DNA from: Miscanthus floridulus
Lineage: Eukaryota; Streptophyta; Magnoliopsida; Poales; Poaceae
Assembly: GCF_019320115.1 (NCBI RefSeq)
Contig: NC_089593.1
Location: 14,970,789 to 15,034,788, forward strand
Length of the DNA stretch: 64,000 nucleotides
Direction of reading: 5' to 3'
Shown: piece by piece, positions 24,155 through 36,033 of the stretch
Position numbering within the stretch: the first letter of the stretch is position 1
How the letters are laid out: each line of letters begins with the position of its first letter
Notes under the pieces: generated by a model
What the model was told of the DNA's origin: nothing
Databases searched by the model: none
Seen by the model: the letters and a program-made list of their open reading frames with translations, nothing else
Position numbers and translations under genes: made by a program

Positions 24155-26017
24155 TGAAAGCTCTAGTTTGGTTTTGGTGAATTGATGAAACCCTAAGTGC
24201 TAACCTAGTTTATCAAGTGATCATGAGATAGGTAGCACATTCCAAGTGGTGAAGCAAATGAAGATCATAACATGATGATGGTGATGCCATGGTGATGATC
24301 AAGTGCTTGGACTTGGAAAGAAGAAAGAGAAAAACAAAAAGCTCAAGGCAAAGGTACAAATTGTAGGAGCTATTTTGTTTTGGTGATCAAGACACTTAGA
24401 GAGTATGATCACATTTAGGTTTGATAGCCGTACTATTAAGAGGGGTGAAACTCGTATCGGAATGCGGTTATCAAAGTGCCACTAGATGCTCTAACTCATT
24501 GCATATACATCTAGGATCTAGTGGAATGCTAACACCCTTGAAAATGTTTGTGAAAATATGCCAACACATGTGCACAAGGTGATACACTTGGTGGTTGGCA
24601 CATTTGAGCAAGGGTGAAGAAGTTAGAGGTGAAAAGGAGTTAGTCTTGCTGGTCACTGAGTGATCGGACGCTGGTCTCAGAGGGACCGGCATGTCTGGTC
24701 AAGTGTGGCAGCGTAGATGCCAGCGTGGGTCATCAACCGGACGCTAGGTCTTGGACTGACTGGACGCTGAGGTCCAGCATCCAGTCCTATTGTCGGGCAG
24801 CGCAGAAGGAAGTCACTGTGAGACCGGACGCTGGCAGGGTCCGGTCAAGCATGACCGGACGCGTCCGGTCAAAGAAATTTGTTTCTAGAACCTTACTGTA
24901 AACGACCGGACGCTGGAGGCTGAGCATCCAGTCAGTTCGTGCGCTGTGTCTAGTCAACAGATGACCATTGAAATCTAATGAACAGTATTTGAAGTAGGGG
25001 ACACATGGCGTGTATCACGTGACCGGACGCTAGGGCTAGCGTCCGGTCACCCCACGCTGTGCCCAATGAAGGGGTACAGCGGCTCTATTTCGTGGGGGCT
25101 TCTATTTAAGCCCCATGGCCAGTTGAAGCTGAGACCTTTGGCCATTTTTATTGACATAGCAACCTTGTGAGCTTAGCCAAAGCCCTCCCACTCATCTTCA
25201 TCATAGATTCATCATCTTTGTGAGATTGGGAGAGAATCCAAGTGCATTGCTTGAGTGATTGCATCTAGAGGCACTTGGTGTATGTGTTTCGCTACGGGAT
25301 TTGCTTGTTACTCTTGGTGGTTGCCGCCACCTAGACGGCTTGGAGCAGTGAGGATTGTCGAGCGGAGGGTGGTGATTGTCTCCAGCTCCGATCATGGTGA
25401 TTGTGAGGGGTTCTTGACCTTTCCCCGGCAGAGAGCCAAAAGGTACTCTAGTGGATTGCTCATGGCTTGTGTAATCCTCATCTTGTGTTGGTTGTGCGGC
25501 ACCCTATCGAGGGTTTGGCGTGTGAAGCCAATTAGCGCGTGAACCTCCAAGTGAGTGAATCGCCACAACGAGGACTAGCTTGCCAGCAAGCAAGTGAACC
25601 CCGGTAAAAAAATCATTGTGTTCATCATTGATTCTGAGGTGATTGGTCTTCATTGTTATTCATCCTTGTGATTGATTGGTTCCTTCATCTACATGGCGGT
25701 ATAACCTTCTTGATCACTCTCTTTACATTACCGCAAACTAGTTGTCAAGCTCTTTAGTGTAGCTAGTTGTGAGTGCTTGCTTGCTTGGTTGGTGTGGCTC
25801 TTTAGTTAGCCTTTGAGAGCACACTAACATAGATTAGTGTCATAGCTATTGTGTGAATAGATACTATCTAAACTAGAATTGTGGTAGGTGGCTTGCATTT
25901 TGAGTAGGCTAGTGCAACACTTGCTTCGCCTCATAATTGTCTAACCATTTTGTTAAGTGTTGTTGTAGAAATTTTATTAGGCTATTCACCCCTCCCTCTA
26001 GCCACTAGGACCTTTCA
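24155..26017 (+). repeat. 3' LTR of element B (1863 bp)
   Basis: Begins TGAAAGCTCTAG after the polypurine tract and ends GGACCTTTCA, giving inverted ends TGAAAG/CTTTCA. A TATA-like CTATTTAAG is at 25105-25113. Between 24660 and 25050 the motif CCGGACGCTGG recurs on both strands. The matching 5' LTR is not in the window. Confidence 0.85.
24660..25052. promoter_or_regulatory. Palindromic GACCGGAC motif cluster in element B LTR
   Basis: At least seven copies of ACCGGACGC or its complement lie upstream of the TATA-like box. One is a perfect 20-bp palindrome at 24852-24871, TGACCGGACGCGTCCGGTCA. Conserved palindromes in LTRs are known for Sireviruses and are proposed as cis-regulatory sites. Confidence 0.7.
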
Positions 26018-26022
26018 GGGGG

Positions 26023-26284
26023 TGTATGTGACATCCGGCCCAGTTTGGAATTTGGCCTATAGTGGCCCATATGCAAGTTAATGAGATATTGTGGAGAGTT
26101 TAGTCCCACCTTGGTTGTTAAAGGTGGGATAGACCAACATATAAGGCTTCTAGAGTCCATCCCATCGTCCCTGGGTTAATCCTTTTACGCGAAGTGAGGA
26201 CGAAAGCGTAAGTGGGATGGTGGTAGGTGTGGTTTGCTCAGCGTGCAGAGTGGATCTGAGCCATTTGGACTCTGGGGCATTACA
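26023..26284 (+). repeat. Possible short LTR fragment
   Basis: TGTATGTGACATCCGGCCC follows a GGGGG run that could be a polypurine tract cut by the B insertion. A TATA-like ACATATAAGG is at 26138-26147, and the segment ends GGGGCATTACA. TG/CA ends, a TATA and a preceding purine run suggest a small 3' LTR. No target duplication could be confirmed and no coding part is present. Confidence 0.35.
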
Positions 26285-27442
26285 AAATGGAAACATGCAT
26301 AAGTAATGGAAGCAATAATGGAAGCAACACAATACATAAATAATGGAAGCAATAACAAGTAGTTGCACCTCACTAATCTGTGAATGGCAAGTGCGTGAAT
26401 TGTGGCCCAGTCTACCACACTTGCCACATTCGTATTGCTCGGGGTCAGTAAGAAAGGGGGTTCCTCTCCCCCACCTCATTCTTCTAGGAAGTTGATCCAT
26501 AACCATATTGTGTCTCGTCCTCTTCCTAGATCCATGCTTGTTCCAATGGCTACTTGGATCAGCAATGTACTTTGGCCCATTGTATGGAGGCCACTCTCTC
26601 GGGTCCTGATAAGGCACGAATCGGGGGCTCCATGTGACCACAAGGTTGTCAACACTGAACTCACGAGGTATCCTGCTCTCAATGTCAAAGTTACAGTGCC
26701 TTGCTGCTGCCACCAAATGAGAGCATGGAAAGTGGTACTACCTTGGTGCACCACAAGTGCATGAAAAATATTGGAGGACCAACACATGCCTCCTTGATTG
26801 TCGGATCTCGCCATCTGATGTTGTACCACCCCTTTGTGTGACCTCATAAGTTCCTGTTCTATCGTCAAAGCAACCAACATCATGTGTGCCTGCCCTTGAC
26901 TTTGCCTCCTCAAGGTGTCGGTTTGGTTTTGGAGTCCATCTCTGTGCATCACTCTACAACGCCATTGCATTGGCATGTCTATCGTTGAACCATGCAACAA
27001 ACTTGTAGAAGGTAAAGGAGACAATAGCATTCACTGGCATATCACATATCCCCAACAACAATTTATTGAAGGATTCTGCCATGTTGCTACACTAAAACTC
27101 AAACCTCCATCCACCCACATCGTGAGCCCTTGTCCATTTGTCCAAATCTCTCATCAATCCTGACAACCATTGTCTTTCTTCTGCATTTGTTGCGGTTTTG
27201 ATCTGCTCTAACTTCTCCTAAGAAAACTTGTCCTCAAGCTATCGAGCAGCCTCCTCAAATAGAACAAAGTTATCCTTCACGCCATCCTTCCAGAGTACAT
27301 TCTTGGCAAGGTGCTGAGTGCACCAACGATGATGCAAAGGTGCATACCCCTCTATCTTCTTGCGCACGACATTAAGTATGCCCTGGTGCCTATCGAATAT
27401 GATGCCAACCTCCCTACCAGGCCCAACCGCATGTATCCGGAC
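26285..27442 (-). pseudogene. MULE (Mutator-like) transposase, C-terminal half
   Basis: The minus strand encodes the second half of the transposase: the end of the catalytic domain, then a SWIM-type zinc region (CSCGAPR ... CSHLVAAARHC), the conserved stretch around WSPRFVPYQDPREWPPYNGP, and a CCHC knuckle CGKCGRLGHNSRTC. A donor-like GTGCAA follows SQISE at about 26375, suggesting an intron. Stops and small frame changes show decay. Element D inserted at 27443, so the rest of the same gene lies at 40035-41753. The family mobilises DNA by cut-and-paste. Confidence 0.88.
27438..27442 (+). repeat. Target-site duplication CGGAC, left of element D
   Basis: CGGAC at 27438-27442 is repeated at 40030-40034 directly after the D 3' LTR. 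Confidence 0.95.
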
Positions 27443-27784
27443 TGAAAGTGCATTTGCCCCCTATGTGGGTTTTGGTGTATTGATGACATCCAAATTAGGG
27501 ACTAATGTGATCTTAATGAGACATGTCGCAGCTATTAGTCCCATGAAAGAATCAAAGAGTTGATAAAGGTGAAATGGTATCCCTCAATTTTTGAAGTTGT
27601 AAAGGTGGACGAACTCAAAGCGCTTTCCAAAGGTTTTATTTTTGCTTTTGAGTTTAGGATCCACCGCACTATAAAGAGGGATGCAAATTTAGTTGGTCTA
27701 AGGAAGATAGAGTGCTCAAGCATAATAATTAAATCAAAACAGAGACCTCTAGCACTCCACGAGCACGTAGATTATTTTTCTATG

Positions 27785-28217
27785 ACTGTCGGTGTCGGAA
27801 GTCCCGACGTAAGCCAGAACTTCCGACAGTCGGAAGTCATGACTCTTGCCGGAAGTTCTGACTCCCAGTCACTTAGCCTATGTGGTGACTGTGGACGTTG
27901 AAAGCCCCGACATGAGTTGGAACTTCTGATAGTCGGAAGCTTCGAACCAAGCCGGGAGTCCTGTCATCGATGGTTCTGATAGTCTGGCTGTCTGTGCTCG
28001 TCGGAAGTCCCAACGTACGTCGGGAGTCCCGACACCTGGAGCTTTGCTGGCTGTTTAATTGCGCACATCGGAAGTCTTGACGTACGTCGGAAGTCCCAAC
28101 GTTTGTCGGGAGTTCCGACATTAACTTGCACGCGCAGACTTCTGACCCTCTGTGAATAGTGTTTTCTATTAACGTCGGAAGTCCCAAGATCTACGTCGGA
28201 ACTTCCGACGTAGATCT
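27785..28217. promoter_or_regulatory. Palindrome array in element D U3
   Basis: Many imperfect copies of TCGGAAGTTCCGAC on both strands. The last, centred at 28202, is a perfect palindrome of 15 bases each side of one central C (28187-28217) and lies 24 bp before the TATA box. The 3' LTR copy near 39115-39147 is damaged. This fits the palindromic cis-elements reported for Sirevirus LTRs. Confidence 0.75.
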
Positions 28218-28241
28218 GAATGGTTAGATTTTCACTTAGAG

Positions 28242-28249
28242 TATAAATA
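28242..28249 (+). promoter_or_regulatory. TATA box of element D 5' LTR
   Basis: TATAAATA in AGAGTATAAATACCCCTC, conserved at 39172-39179 in the 3' LTR. Confidence 0.7.
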
Positions 28250-29102
28250 CCCCTCTCTTCATTTCTAACCATTACGGTCTCATTCACAGTTGACCCACTT
28301 CATGCTCAACAGCCCCCAAGCAACTAAAGCACCCCTCTCCTTCCCTCTTTGCTCTAATCTTTGATTCCCTTAGGTTTTTGAGTGAAAGGAGACTGAATTA
28401 AGTGAGAGCATCACTTTGGCAAGCTTGAGCACTTGATTTCTTTGTCAAGCAGGTTGATTTTGCATCTATTACTCTTGGGGCTTTGCCCCTAGCTGACTAG
28501 GCATTGCCCAAGAGCTTCCATCTTGTGGAAGAGCCTTGGGAAGTTTGTATCACCCTTCGATTTCTTAATGGAAAGCTCAAGTGACCTTTGTGGTCGCTTT
28601 GAGAGAGGCAAGGAGGTGGAAGAGACTCCGACCTTGGTGGTCACCTCAACAACGAGGACGTAGGAGCTCCTTTGTGGGGTTGTCGAACCTCAAGATAAAT
28701 CCTTGTGTCCCGCGTGCTTGTTGTTGTTGTTGTGATTGCTAGAGATTACTTGTATTTGTTTGTCTCTTTCTCTCCCAAACTTCCATTTTAGGGTTTGGAC
28801 TTGATCTATGGTTTGGAGGCATCACGGCGTCAAGGGAGTGACTCAACATCTTCACCAAACCACTAGGAAGTGGGGTTGTAAGATTATTTATCCGCAAAGT
28901 TAAATTTGGCACTGCTTTTGTAGTTCACGTAGGCGTCAGAACTGCTGACGTTTGCGCCAGAACTTCTGACAACGTCGGGAGTTCCGACCCAAACGCTGGG
29001 ACTTCCGACATTGACTGATAGATTTGAACTTAGCATTTGCAGTAAATTTTTTGATACACCTATTCACCCCCCCCCCTCTAGGCATTGTTAGATCCTTTCA
29101 AT

Positions 29103-29118
29103 TGGTATCAGAGCAAGG
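29103..29118 (+). promoter_or_regulatory. Primer-binding site of element D (initiator Met tRNA type)
   Basis: TGGTATCAGAGCAAGG begins two bases after the LTR and matches the plant initiator-Met site exactly over TGGTATCAGAGC. Confidence 0.92.
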
Positions 29119-29153
29119 ACTTCTCTTTGTGCTTCACCGCGTGAGAAGAAACA

Positions 29154-31724
29154 ATGTCAGAGTCCAACAAGATGCAAGCCGTTGCCGTTGAAATGGCCAA
29201 GAAAATAGCTGAAGAGTTAATGACTGCTCAAGCCAAGATCTTTCAAGATGAAATGAAAAAGACACAAGATGAGATGAGCAAGATGAAGGAAGAATTGAGC
29301 AAGAAGGTTGATGATGCAATAAGTGGCAAGAATGATACGAGTGACAAGAATGAAACAAACAAGGATGCCGCTAGTGATATTGGAGCCGGTGAGCATGCTC
29401 ATGGAAAGGGAATATATTCAAACATGAGCTTTGACTATGGACAACTGATGAAAGGTTCAACACTACATACTCCATCTGTCAATATTGGCAAGCCACCTCA
29501 CTTTGATGGAATAAGATACACCGATTGGTCTTACAAGATGAAGATGCATCTCATTGCCGCAAGACTTTGGGAAGTTGTGGATGTTGGTGTGATGATTCCT
29601 ACCGATGAAGATAGAGAGATAACTCTAGAAGAAGTGCACAACCTCCATCAAAATGCACAAGCCATAGCATTGCTTGTGTCAAGCCTAGCTCCAAATGAGT
29701 TTAGAAAAGTGAATGGAATGGAAAGTGCAAAACAAATTTGAGATACTTTGAAAGTGTCATTTGAAGGAGATAAAAGTGTGAGAAAAGGCAACACTTGAGT
29801 TGCTTCATAGGTGAATTGGAAAGATTTGTATTCTTGCAAAATGAAACAACACAATCCATGTTTGATAGGCTCATGGCATTGGTCAACCGCATAAGAGCTC
29901 TTGGAAGCACCGAATGGGATGACAACAAGGTTGCTAGAAAGATGTTGAGAACCTATAGAGCCAAGAACAACATGCTAGCATCCATGATCATGGAAAGGCC
30001 CAGTTATGATGAGATGACCCCTCAAGAAGTTCTTTCAAAACTCAAGCATCATGAGTGTCTAGATGAAGGATGCAATCAATGCTCACAATCAAAATCCTAA
30101 TGCAATGGGATTCAATAAGAGTGCAAGCCCTTAAAGCAACTCAACAACATGAAGGTCAAGGATTTAAGTCAAGAAAAGAAGAAGAAAGTGAAGGATGATT
30201 CCTCAAGTGGAGAAGAAGATTCCAATGCGGAAGGTTGCATTTGTGATTAGAAATCTTAGAAAGTTTATGAAGAAGAAAAGCAACCGCAAGACCTATGGTG
30301 ATGGAAAGAGAAGGTTCAAAAAGAGATTTTGCTATGGATGTGGTCAAACCGGTCACTTCATAGCCTGATTGTCCTAATGAGAAAAAGAAGCACAAGCACG
30401 ACAAGGATGAAGACAAGAAGAACAAAGGCAAGAAGAGAGGTGAAGCTCATCTTGGGGAAGAATGGGAGTCAAGTGATAGTGACTCAAGTGATGATGAAGA
30501 AGAAGAAGAAGGGAGTCGCAAACATCGTCCATCCACCACTCTTCTTCACCGACCATGATCTTCCCCAACTCAACTTCACCACCAAAACTCTTCTCCAACC
30601 TATGTTCACCACCGAGGCTCTTCTCCAATCCTCATCGACAACGACTACTATACCCCAACTTGTCTCATGGCAAAAGGGGAGAAGGTACATACTACACCCT
30701 GTTTCCTCTAGTGATGAGAATGATAGTTGTGATGAGAACATAGAAGAAATTGAAGCAACTATGATAAAGAAATTTGGTAAAAAGGCCTTATCTAAAATAA
30801 AAACACTAATGAACAAATTAGAGAAGAGGGATAGATGCTTAGAGATGTAAGGAGATATAATCACTCAAGAGAGAGAGAAAAATCTTGCACTTGAAGCATC
30901 TATCGCCGAGGAAACGATGAAGGTTGAGAAGTTAACCATAGAATTGTCTTTAGCCAATAACTCAATTGGGAAATTGACTAAGGAACATTCCTCGGTTAAT
31001 GATCAAGTAGCTAGCCTCAAGAATGAGAAGAGTATAGCTCAAGAAAGCATCACAAGCTTTGAAAGAAAAATATCAAAATCTTGAGCTAAACTATAGTACT
31101 CTTTGGGCTAGCACTTTAACTTCTCCTAAGGCAACCGAAGACTCTAATGTCTCCACTAGTGATGGTTGTAAAAGATGCTATAAAATTGATGTAAATGCAT
31201 ATACAACTAACCTTCTTGAGTTAGAGAAGAAAGACAAGGAGATTCACAGGTTGAAGATGATATTAAAGAATGGGTGCAAGTGTCAAGAGCAATCCAACAA
31301 GACTATATACAATTCATCAAGGCACCCATCAATCAAGGAAGGCATTGGCTACAATAGGTATGATGGAAAGGCCAATGGAAGGAACATGATCAATGGTGTG
31401 CCTTGTGTGAAGTTCAACAAGGGTGTTGCTCTTGATGAGCTAATATGCAAGGCCAACAACAAGGTCTACATTCCAAAGATCCAACCTACAAGTACCAAGA
31501 CAATCAAGACAAAGCAATCTGATGTCCCCAAGCCACAAGCACCACTTCCACGGTGCTATGCTAGTGACTATATGTGTTGTTGGGGCAAGGATGGCAAGAT
31601 TGTGGTTAAGTATGTTGGTGCCCAAAAGAGAAAGGAAATTATGAGAAGTGTTTGGGTGCCCAAGTTTTATGTGACTAACCCCCTAGGACCCAAATCTTTT
31701 TGGGTACCTAAAACAAAAGCTTAA
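29154..31724 (+). pseudogene. Element D gag
   Basis: ATG at 29154 opens a Lys/Glu-rich helical N-terminus. The capsid region follows, around FDGIRYTDWSYKMKMHLIA, where the gag UBN2-type domain starts. A TGA at 29739 and a frameshift near 29780 break it; the continuation is at 29795-30100. The zinc knuckle CYGCGQTGHF is near 30331. After more stops the C-terminal part (31059-31724) includes a coiled coil and a Lys-rich tail ending WVPKTKA and TAA 31722-31724. Gag forms the particle and binds RNA. Confidence 0.85.
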
Positions 31725-31737
31725 TTTGTCTTTGTAG

Positions 31738-34700
31738 AAATATTCTTGTTGGATAGTGGATGCACCAATCATATGACCGGAGAGAAGGACATGTTCACAT
31801 CATTTCAACCAAGTCATGATCAAAGTGGAAATATTGTGTTTGGTGACAATGGAAAAGGAGAAGTCCTCGGTTTGGGTAAAATTGCTATATCAAATGATAA
31901 TTCTATTTCTAATGTTTTACTTGTGAATTCGTTGAGATACAATTTGTTGTCTGTTTCACAACTTTGTGAGATGGGTTACAATTGTCTCTTTACGGATAAG
32001 GGTGTGGAAGTCTATAGAAGGGAGGATTCCTCTATTGCATTTACGGGTCATTAAAAGGGAAACTCTATCTAGTTGATTTCACATCAAATAGAGTAAATCC
32101 CGAGACTTGTTTAATGGCAAAATCTAGCATGGATTGGTTATGGCATCGCTGACTTACCCATGTTGGGATGAGGAACTTGGCCAAACTTCAAAAGGGTGAA
32201 CATATCCTTGGACTAACAAATGTTTCTTTTGAGAAGATAGGATTTGTAGCGTATGCCAAGTGGGAAAACAAGTTGGAGCTAAACATTCCGTCAAGAATTT
32301 TGTGACAACTGACAACCGAAAGGCCATTAGAGTTGCTTCACATGGACATATTTGGACCCGTCGCTTACATAAGCATTGGTGGTAACAAATATGGTTTTGT
32401 AATTGTTGATGATTATTCTCGTTTCACTTGGGTATTCTTTTTGTGTGAAAAGAGTAAAGTCCAAGGTATCTTCAAGAAGTTTGCAAGAAGAGCCCAAAAT
32501 GAGTTTGATGTCAAAATCAAGAGAGTTACAAGTGACAATGGGACAGATTTCAAGAACACCAACATTGAAGAGTTTCTTGATGAAGAAGGAATCAAGCATG
32601 AGTTTTTGGTTCCATACACTCCACAACAAAATGGTGTTGTGGAGAGGAAGAACCGAACGCTCATAGAAGCCACAAGAGCAATGTTGGATGAATACAAGAC
32701 TCCAACCAACTATTGGGTGGAAGCGGCCAACACGGCATGCCATGCTATCAACCGCTTATATCTTCACAAGAAAAGAGAAAAGACCGCCTACAAACTTCTA
32801 ACTGGTAAAAAGCCTAAGGTGCACTACTTTAGAGTTTTTGGATGCAAGTGTTTCATACTTAACAAGAAATCCAAAAGCTCTAAGTTTGCACCAAAGATTG
32901 ATGAAGGTTTCATGCTTGATTATGGTACTAATGAACATGGATATCGTGTTTTCAATAAACCCACCAGTTTGATTGAAATCACGGTAGACGTGACTTTTGA
33001 TGAAACCGACGGCTCTCAAATAGAGCAAGTCAATGTTGAGAATGTAGGTAATGAAGAAGCTCCACACGAAGCAATCAAGAAGCTTGCTATTGGTGAAGTA
33101 AAGCCCGTTGAAGACGAAGATGAAGACCATGTTGTGCATGATGATCTTGATCCAACCATTCATCATGTTTCATCCAATGAACATGGTGAAGCTTCCGCAA
33201 CAAGAAATAATCAAGATGGTAGATCAAATGAAGCACAAGGTCATTCTCATGAAGATGGTGTCAACAATGAGTGAGCTCAACCACAACTCAACAATGAAGA
33301 AAGAAGTGAAGTCAACCCTCCACAAGCTCATGATTGTGATCTTCCAATCGATCATGACCGTGATGGTGATGATGGCCCTATCCAAAGATCAACTCAAGTG
33401 CCACATCCTAGAGTGCATCAATCCATTCAACGGGATCATCCTGTTGATAACATATTGGGGAGCATTCAACGAGGGGTAACTACACATTCCTGTTTAGCAA
33501 GTTTTTGTGAATATTACTCGTTTGTTCCTCCTTTGGAACCTCGTAGGGTGGACGAGGCACTTGATGATCTAGATTGGATGATGGCCATGCAAGAGGAGTT
33601 GAATAACTTTACTAGGAATGAAGTCTGGTCCTTGGTGGAAAGGCCCAAGCAAAATGTGATTGGAACCAAGTGGGTCTTCCGCAACAAGCAAGATGAGCAT
33701 GACGTGGTAACAAGGAACAAGGCAAGGTTGGTGGCTCAAGGATTCACTCAAATTGAAGGCTTGGATTTTGGGGAGACCTTTGCACCGGTGGCTAGGCTAG
33801 AATCAATTCGTATTCTACTTGCCTATGCCGCTCATCATGACTTCAAGTTATATCAAATGGACGTGAAGAGTGCATTTCTCAATGGCTCCCTATCCGAGTT
33901 GATGTATGTAGAGCAACCACCGGGCTTTGAAGACCCCAAGTATCCAAACCACGTCTACAAGCTCGACAAGGCGCTCTATGGACTCAAACAAGCCCCTAGA
34001 GCTTGGTATGATGGTTTGAAGGATTTCCTACTCAAACAAGGTTTTGACATAGGAAAGGCCGATGCTACTTTGTTTACTTGCAAAGTCAATAATGATATCT
34101 TTGTTTGCCAAATATATGTCAATGACATAATATTTGGTAGTACTAATGTGGCTTTTTGTGAGGAATTTAGTAGGATTATGACAAATAGGTTCGAGATGTC
34201 CATGATGGGAGAGTTGAAGTTTTTCCTTGGATTTCAAATCAAGCAACTCAAGGATGGCACATTCATAAGTCAAACCAAGTACACCAACGACATGTTGAAC
34301 GAGTTTAACTTGGACAAGACCAAGCCCATCAAGACACCCATGCCAACCAATGGACATCTTGATCTTGATCAAGGAGGAAAGGATGTCTATCAAAAGGTAT
34401 ATCGCTCCATGATTGGATCACTTCTTTACCTTTGTGCATCTAGGCCCGATATTATGCTTAGTGTGTGCATGTGTGCAAGATTTCAAGCTAATCTAAAAGA
34501 ATGTCATTTGATGGCTGTTAAGAGAATTTTTTGGTATTTAGTGCACACACCTAATCTTGGCTTGTGGTATCCTAAGGGCTCCACTTTTGAATTACTTGGC
34601 TATTCCGATTCGTACTATGTCGGTTGCAAAGTAACTCGAAAGAGTACTACTAGGACTTGCCAATTTATTGGTCGATCCTTGGTGTCTTGGAGCTCTAAGA

Positions 34701-35067
34701 AGCAAAATTCTGTTGCTTTGTCCACCGCCGAAGCCGAGTATGTGGCGGCCGGCGCTTGCTGTGCCCAACTACTTTGGATGAAGCAAACACTAAAGGACTT
34801 TGGATGTGAGTTAACCAAGATTCCACTTTTGTGTGATAGCGAGAGTGCCATTAAGTTGGCAAACAACCCTGTAAACCACTCTCGAACAAAGCACATAGAC
34901 ATCCGGCATCATTTTTTAGAGACCACGAAGCCAAAGGAGATATTGCCATTCATCATGTGAGCACCGAAAAGCAATTAGCCGATATCTTCACAAAGCCCCT
35001 AGATGAGTCAAGATTTTGTGCCTTGAGGAGTGAACTAAATATCATTGATTCTTGTAACGTCGCTTGA
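31738..35067 (+). pseudogene. Element D pol: protease, integrase, RT, RNase H
   Basis: Protease LDSGCTNHMTG is near 31749. A 1-bp loss near 32050 and another near 32230 shift the frame. Integrase from about 32330 has HMDIFGP, SDNGTDF and VERKNRT. RT starts near 33550, and its catalytic YVDD motif reads YVND ([11 protein letters not shown], about 34117), so an essential Asp is lost through a G-to-A change. RNase H has [21 protein letters not shown] and KHIDIRHHF, with a 1-bp insertion near 34915. The product would end at TGA 35065-35067. The frame between 32333 and 34915 has only one stop (33272). Confidence 0.92.
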
Positions 35068-36033
35068 TCCCTTGCACACACATTTTGTTTGATCTAGTTA
35101 GGAGAAAAGAATTAAGAAAACATTGTATGACACTTTCAAAATCTATCTTATAATTTTCATGAGTGACTATTGCTTTGTGTTGGTTGACTGAAATCTAGTC
35201 ACTTGTGAAAATATTAGTGTCCATCATATTTTTGCCCCACATGGTAGAGTGAATGCAGTTTGAGGGTTTTTTAGTTTCCCTATGTCAGAAGTCCCGACGT
35301 AGGTCGGAACTCCCGATGGCCAGAAGTCCCGGCTCGCGCCGGAACTCCCGACAGCCGAAAGTCCCGACGTACGCCGGGAGTCCTGACGTAGATCTGATTT
35401 TTTGACCACGCTGAGTCGGTTGCCCGATTAATTTTTACCCAGCCTGGTCCCTTATCTGCGGTTATCTCTCCCTCCTCCCCTTTCGTCGCCCTCATTCTCT
35501 CTCCACGCGCCGCCATCACCTCTCCTTGTGCCGCCCTCGCTCCTCCTCACGCCACCGCGTCACGCCCTATTTTTTTTCCTCGGATCATGGTGGAAATTTA
35601 GTTTGTGTGGTCGAGGTGTTCGCGTTTGTCGATTTCTTCGTGGCCTATGGATTTTGTTCCTCTTCGTCTCCTTCCTTTATCGATTCAAGGTACTACCGTG
35701 GCGTCCTAACCCTAACTCCAATGTACCTTGCGTTTTGAATCTATTCCTTCTTTCTCTCTACTCCTCTATCTCCCTTGTATGAATGTATGTCGTGATTTGA
35801 AGCCCCATGAATGGGATGGTCACCTTGGGCGTCGGAGGTCCCGGAGACCGTTGGAGGTTCTGACCGTCGGAACTCCCGACGTCTGGTCAGAACTTTCGGC
35901 TGTCGAAAGTCCTGACTATGGCCAGAACTCCCAACCCTAGGGTGACCACTCCATTCCTGTTTCTTCACTTCTCGATGTTCGTTCGCATCTCCTTGTATTA
36001 TTTCTTAAGTTCCACTTTGTGTTCTTCGCAGTC
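35068..36033 (+). promoter_or_regulatory. LTR-like palindrome module and putative leader intron before the extra ORF of D
   Basis: At 35282-35396 there is a row of TCGGAACTCCCGA / AAGTCCCGACGTA motifs ending GACGTAGATCTGA, the same words as the U3 array of the D LTR. A CT-rich, GC-rich leader-like stretch follows (35455-35575). A donor CAAG/GTACTA at 35690 and acceptor TTCTTCGCAG ending at 36031 could define a 342-bp intron, which itself holds a second motif cluster (35827-35940). The ATG of the extra ORF is three bases beyond the acceptor. The splice prediction is inference; the repeats are directly visible. Confidence 0.55.

Larger units (their letters stand above)
6750..26017 (+). mobile_element. 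Element B: Sirevirus (Ty1/copia), 5'-truncated and split by element C
   Basis: The gag tail, protease, integrase and first RT part lie at 6750-9046. RT end, RNase H, a long 3' untranslated region and the 3' LTR lie at 21919-26017. Element C occupies 9047-21918 between them, flanked by the duplicated target CCATG. Repeated polypurine tracts before the 3' LTR and palindromic motifs inside the LTR are published Sirevirus traits. The 5' LTR and most of gag are missing because element A sits at the left edge. If the A insertion is simple, they lie beyond the window. Confidence 0.88.
27443..29100 (+). repeat. 5' LTR of element D (1658 bp)
   Basis: Begins TGAAAGTGCATTTGCC and ends TTAGATCCTTTCA before the primer site. 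U3 carries an array of GTCGGAAGTCCCGAC-type palindromes at about 27785-28217, and TATAAATA is at 28242-28249. Further related motifs lie near 28930-29015. Confidence 0.93.

Noticed and set aside
26476..27030. Minus-strand ORF of 184 aa as a separate gene
   Set aside because: A shifted frame over the MULE transposase, which has SWIM and CCHC motifs in the neighbouring frame.
27785..28217. CRISPR-like repeat array
   Set aside because: Repeats are palindromic, unevenly spaced and part of a eukaryotic LTR promoter; spacers are not unique units.
29103..29118. Partial tRNA gene
   Set aside because: Short tRNA-complementary strings at 12626, 29103 and 50752 are reverse-transcription primer sites next to LTRs.
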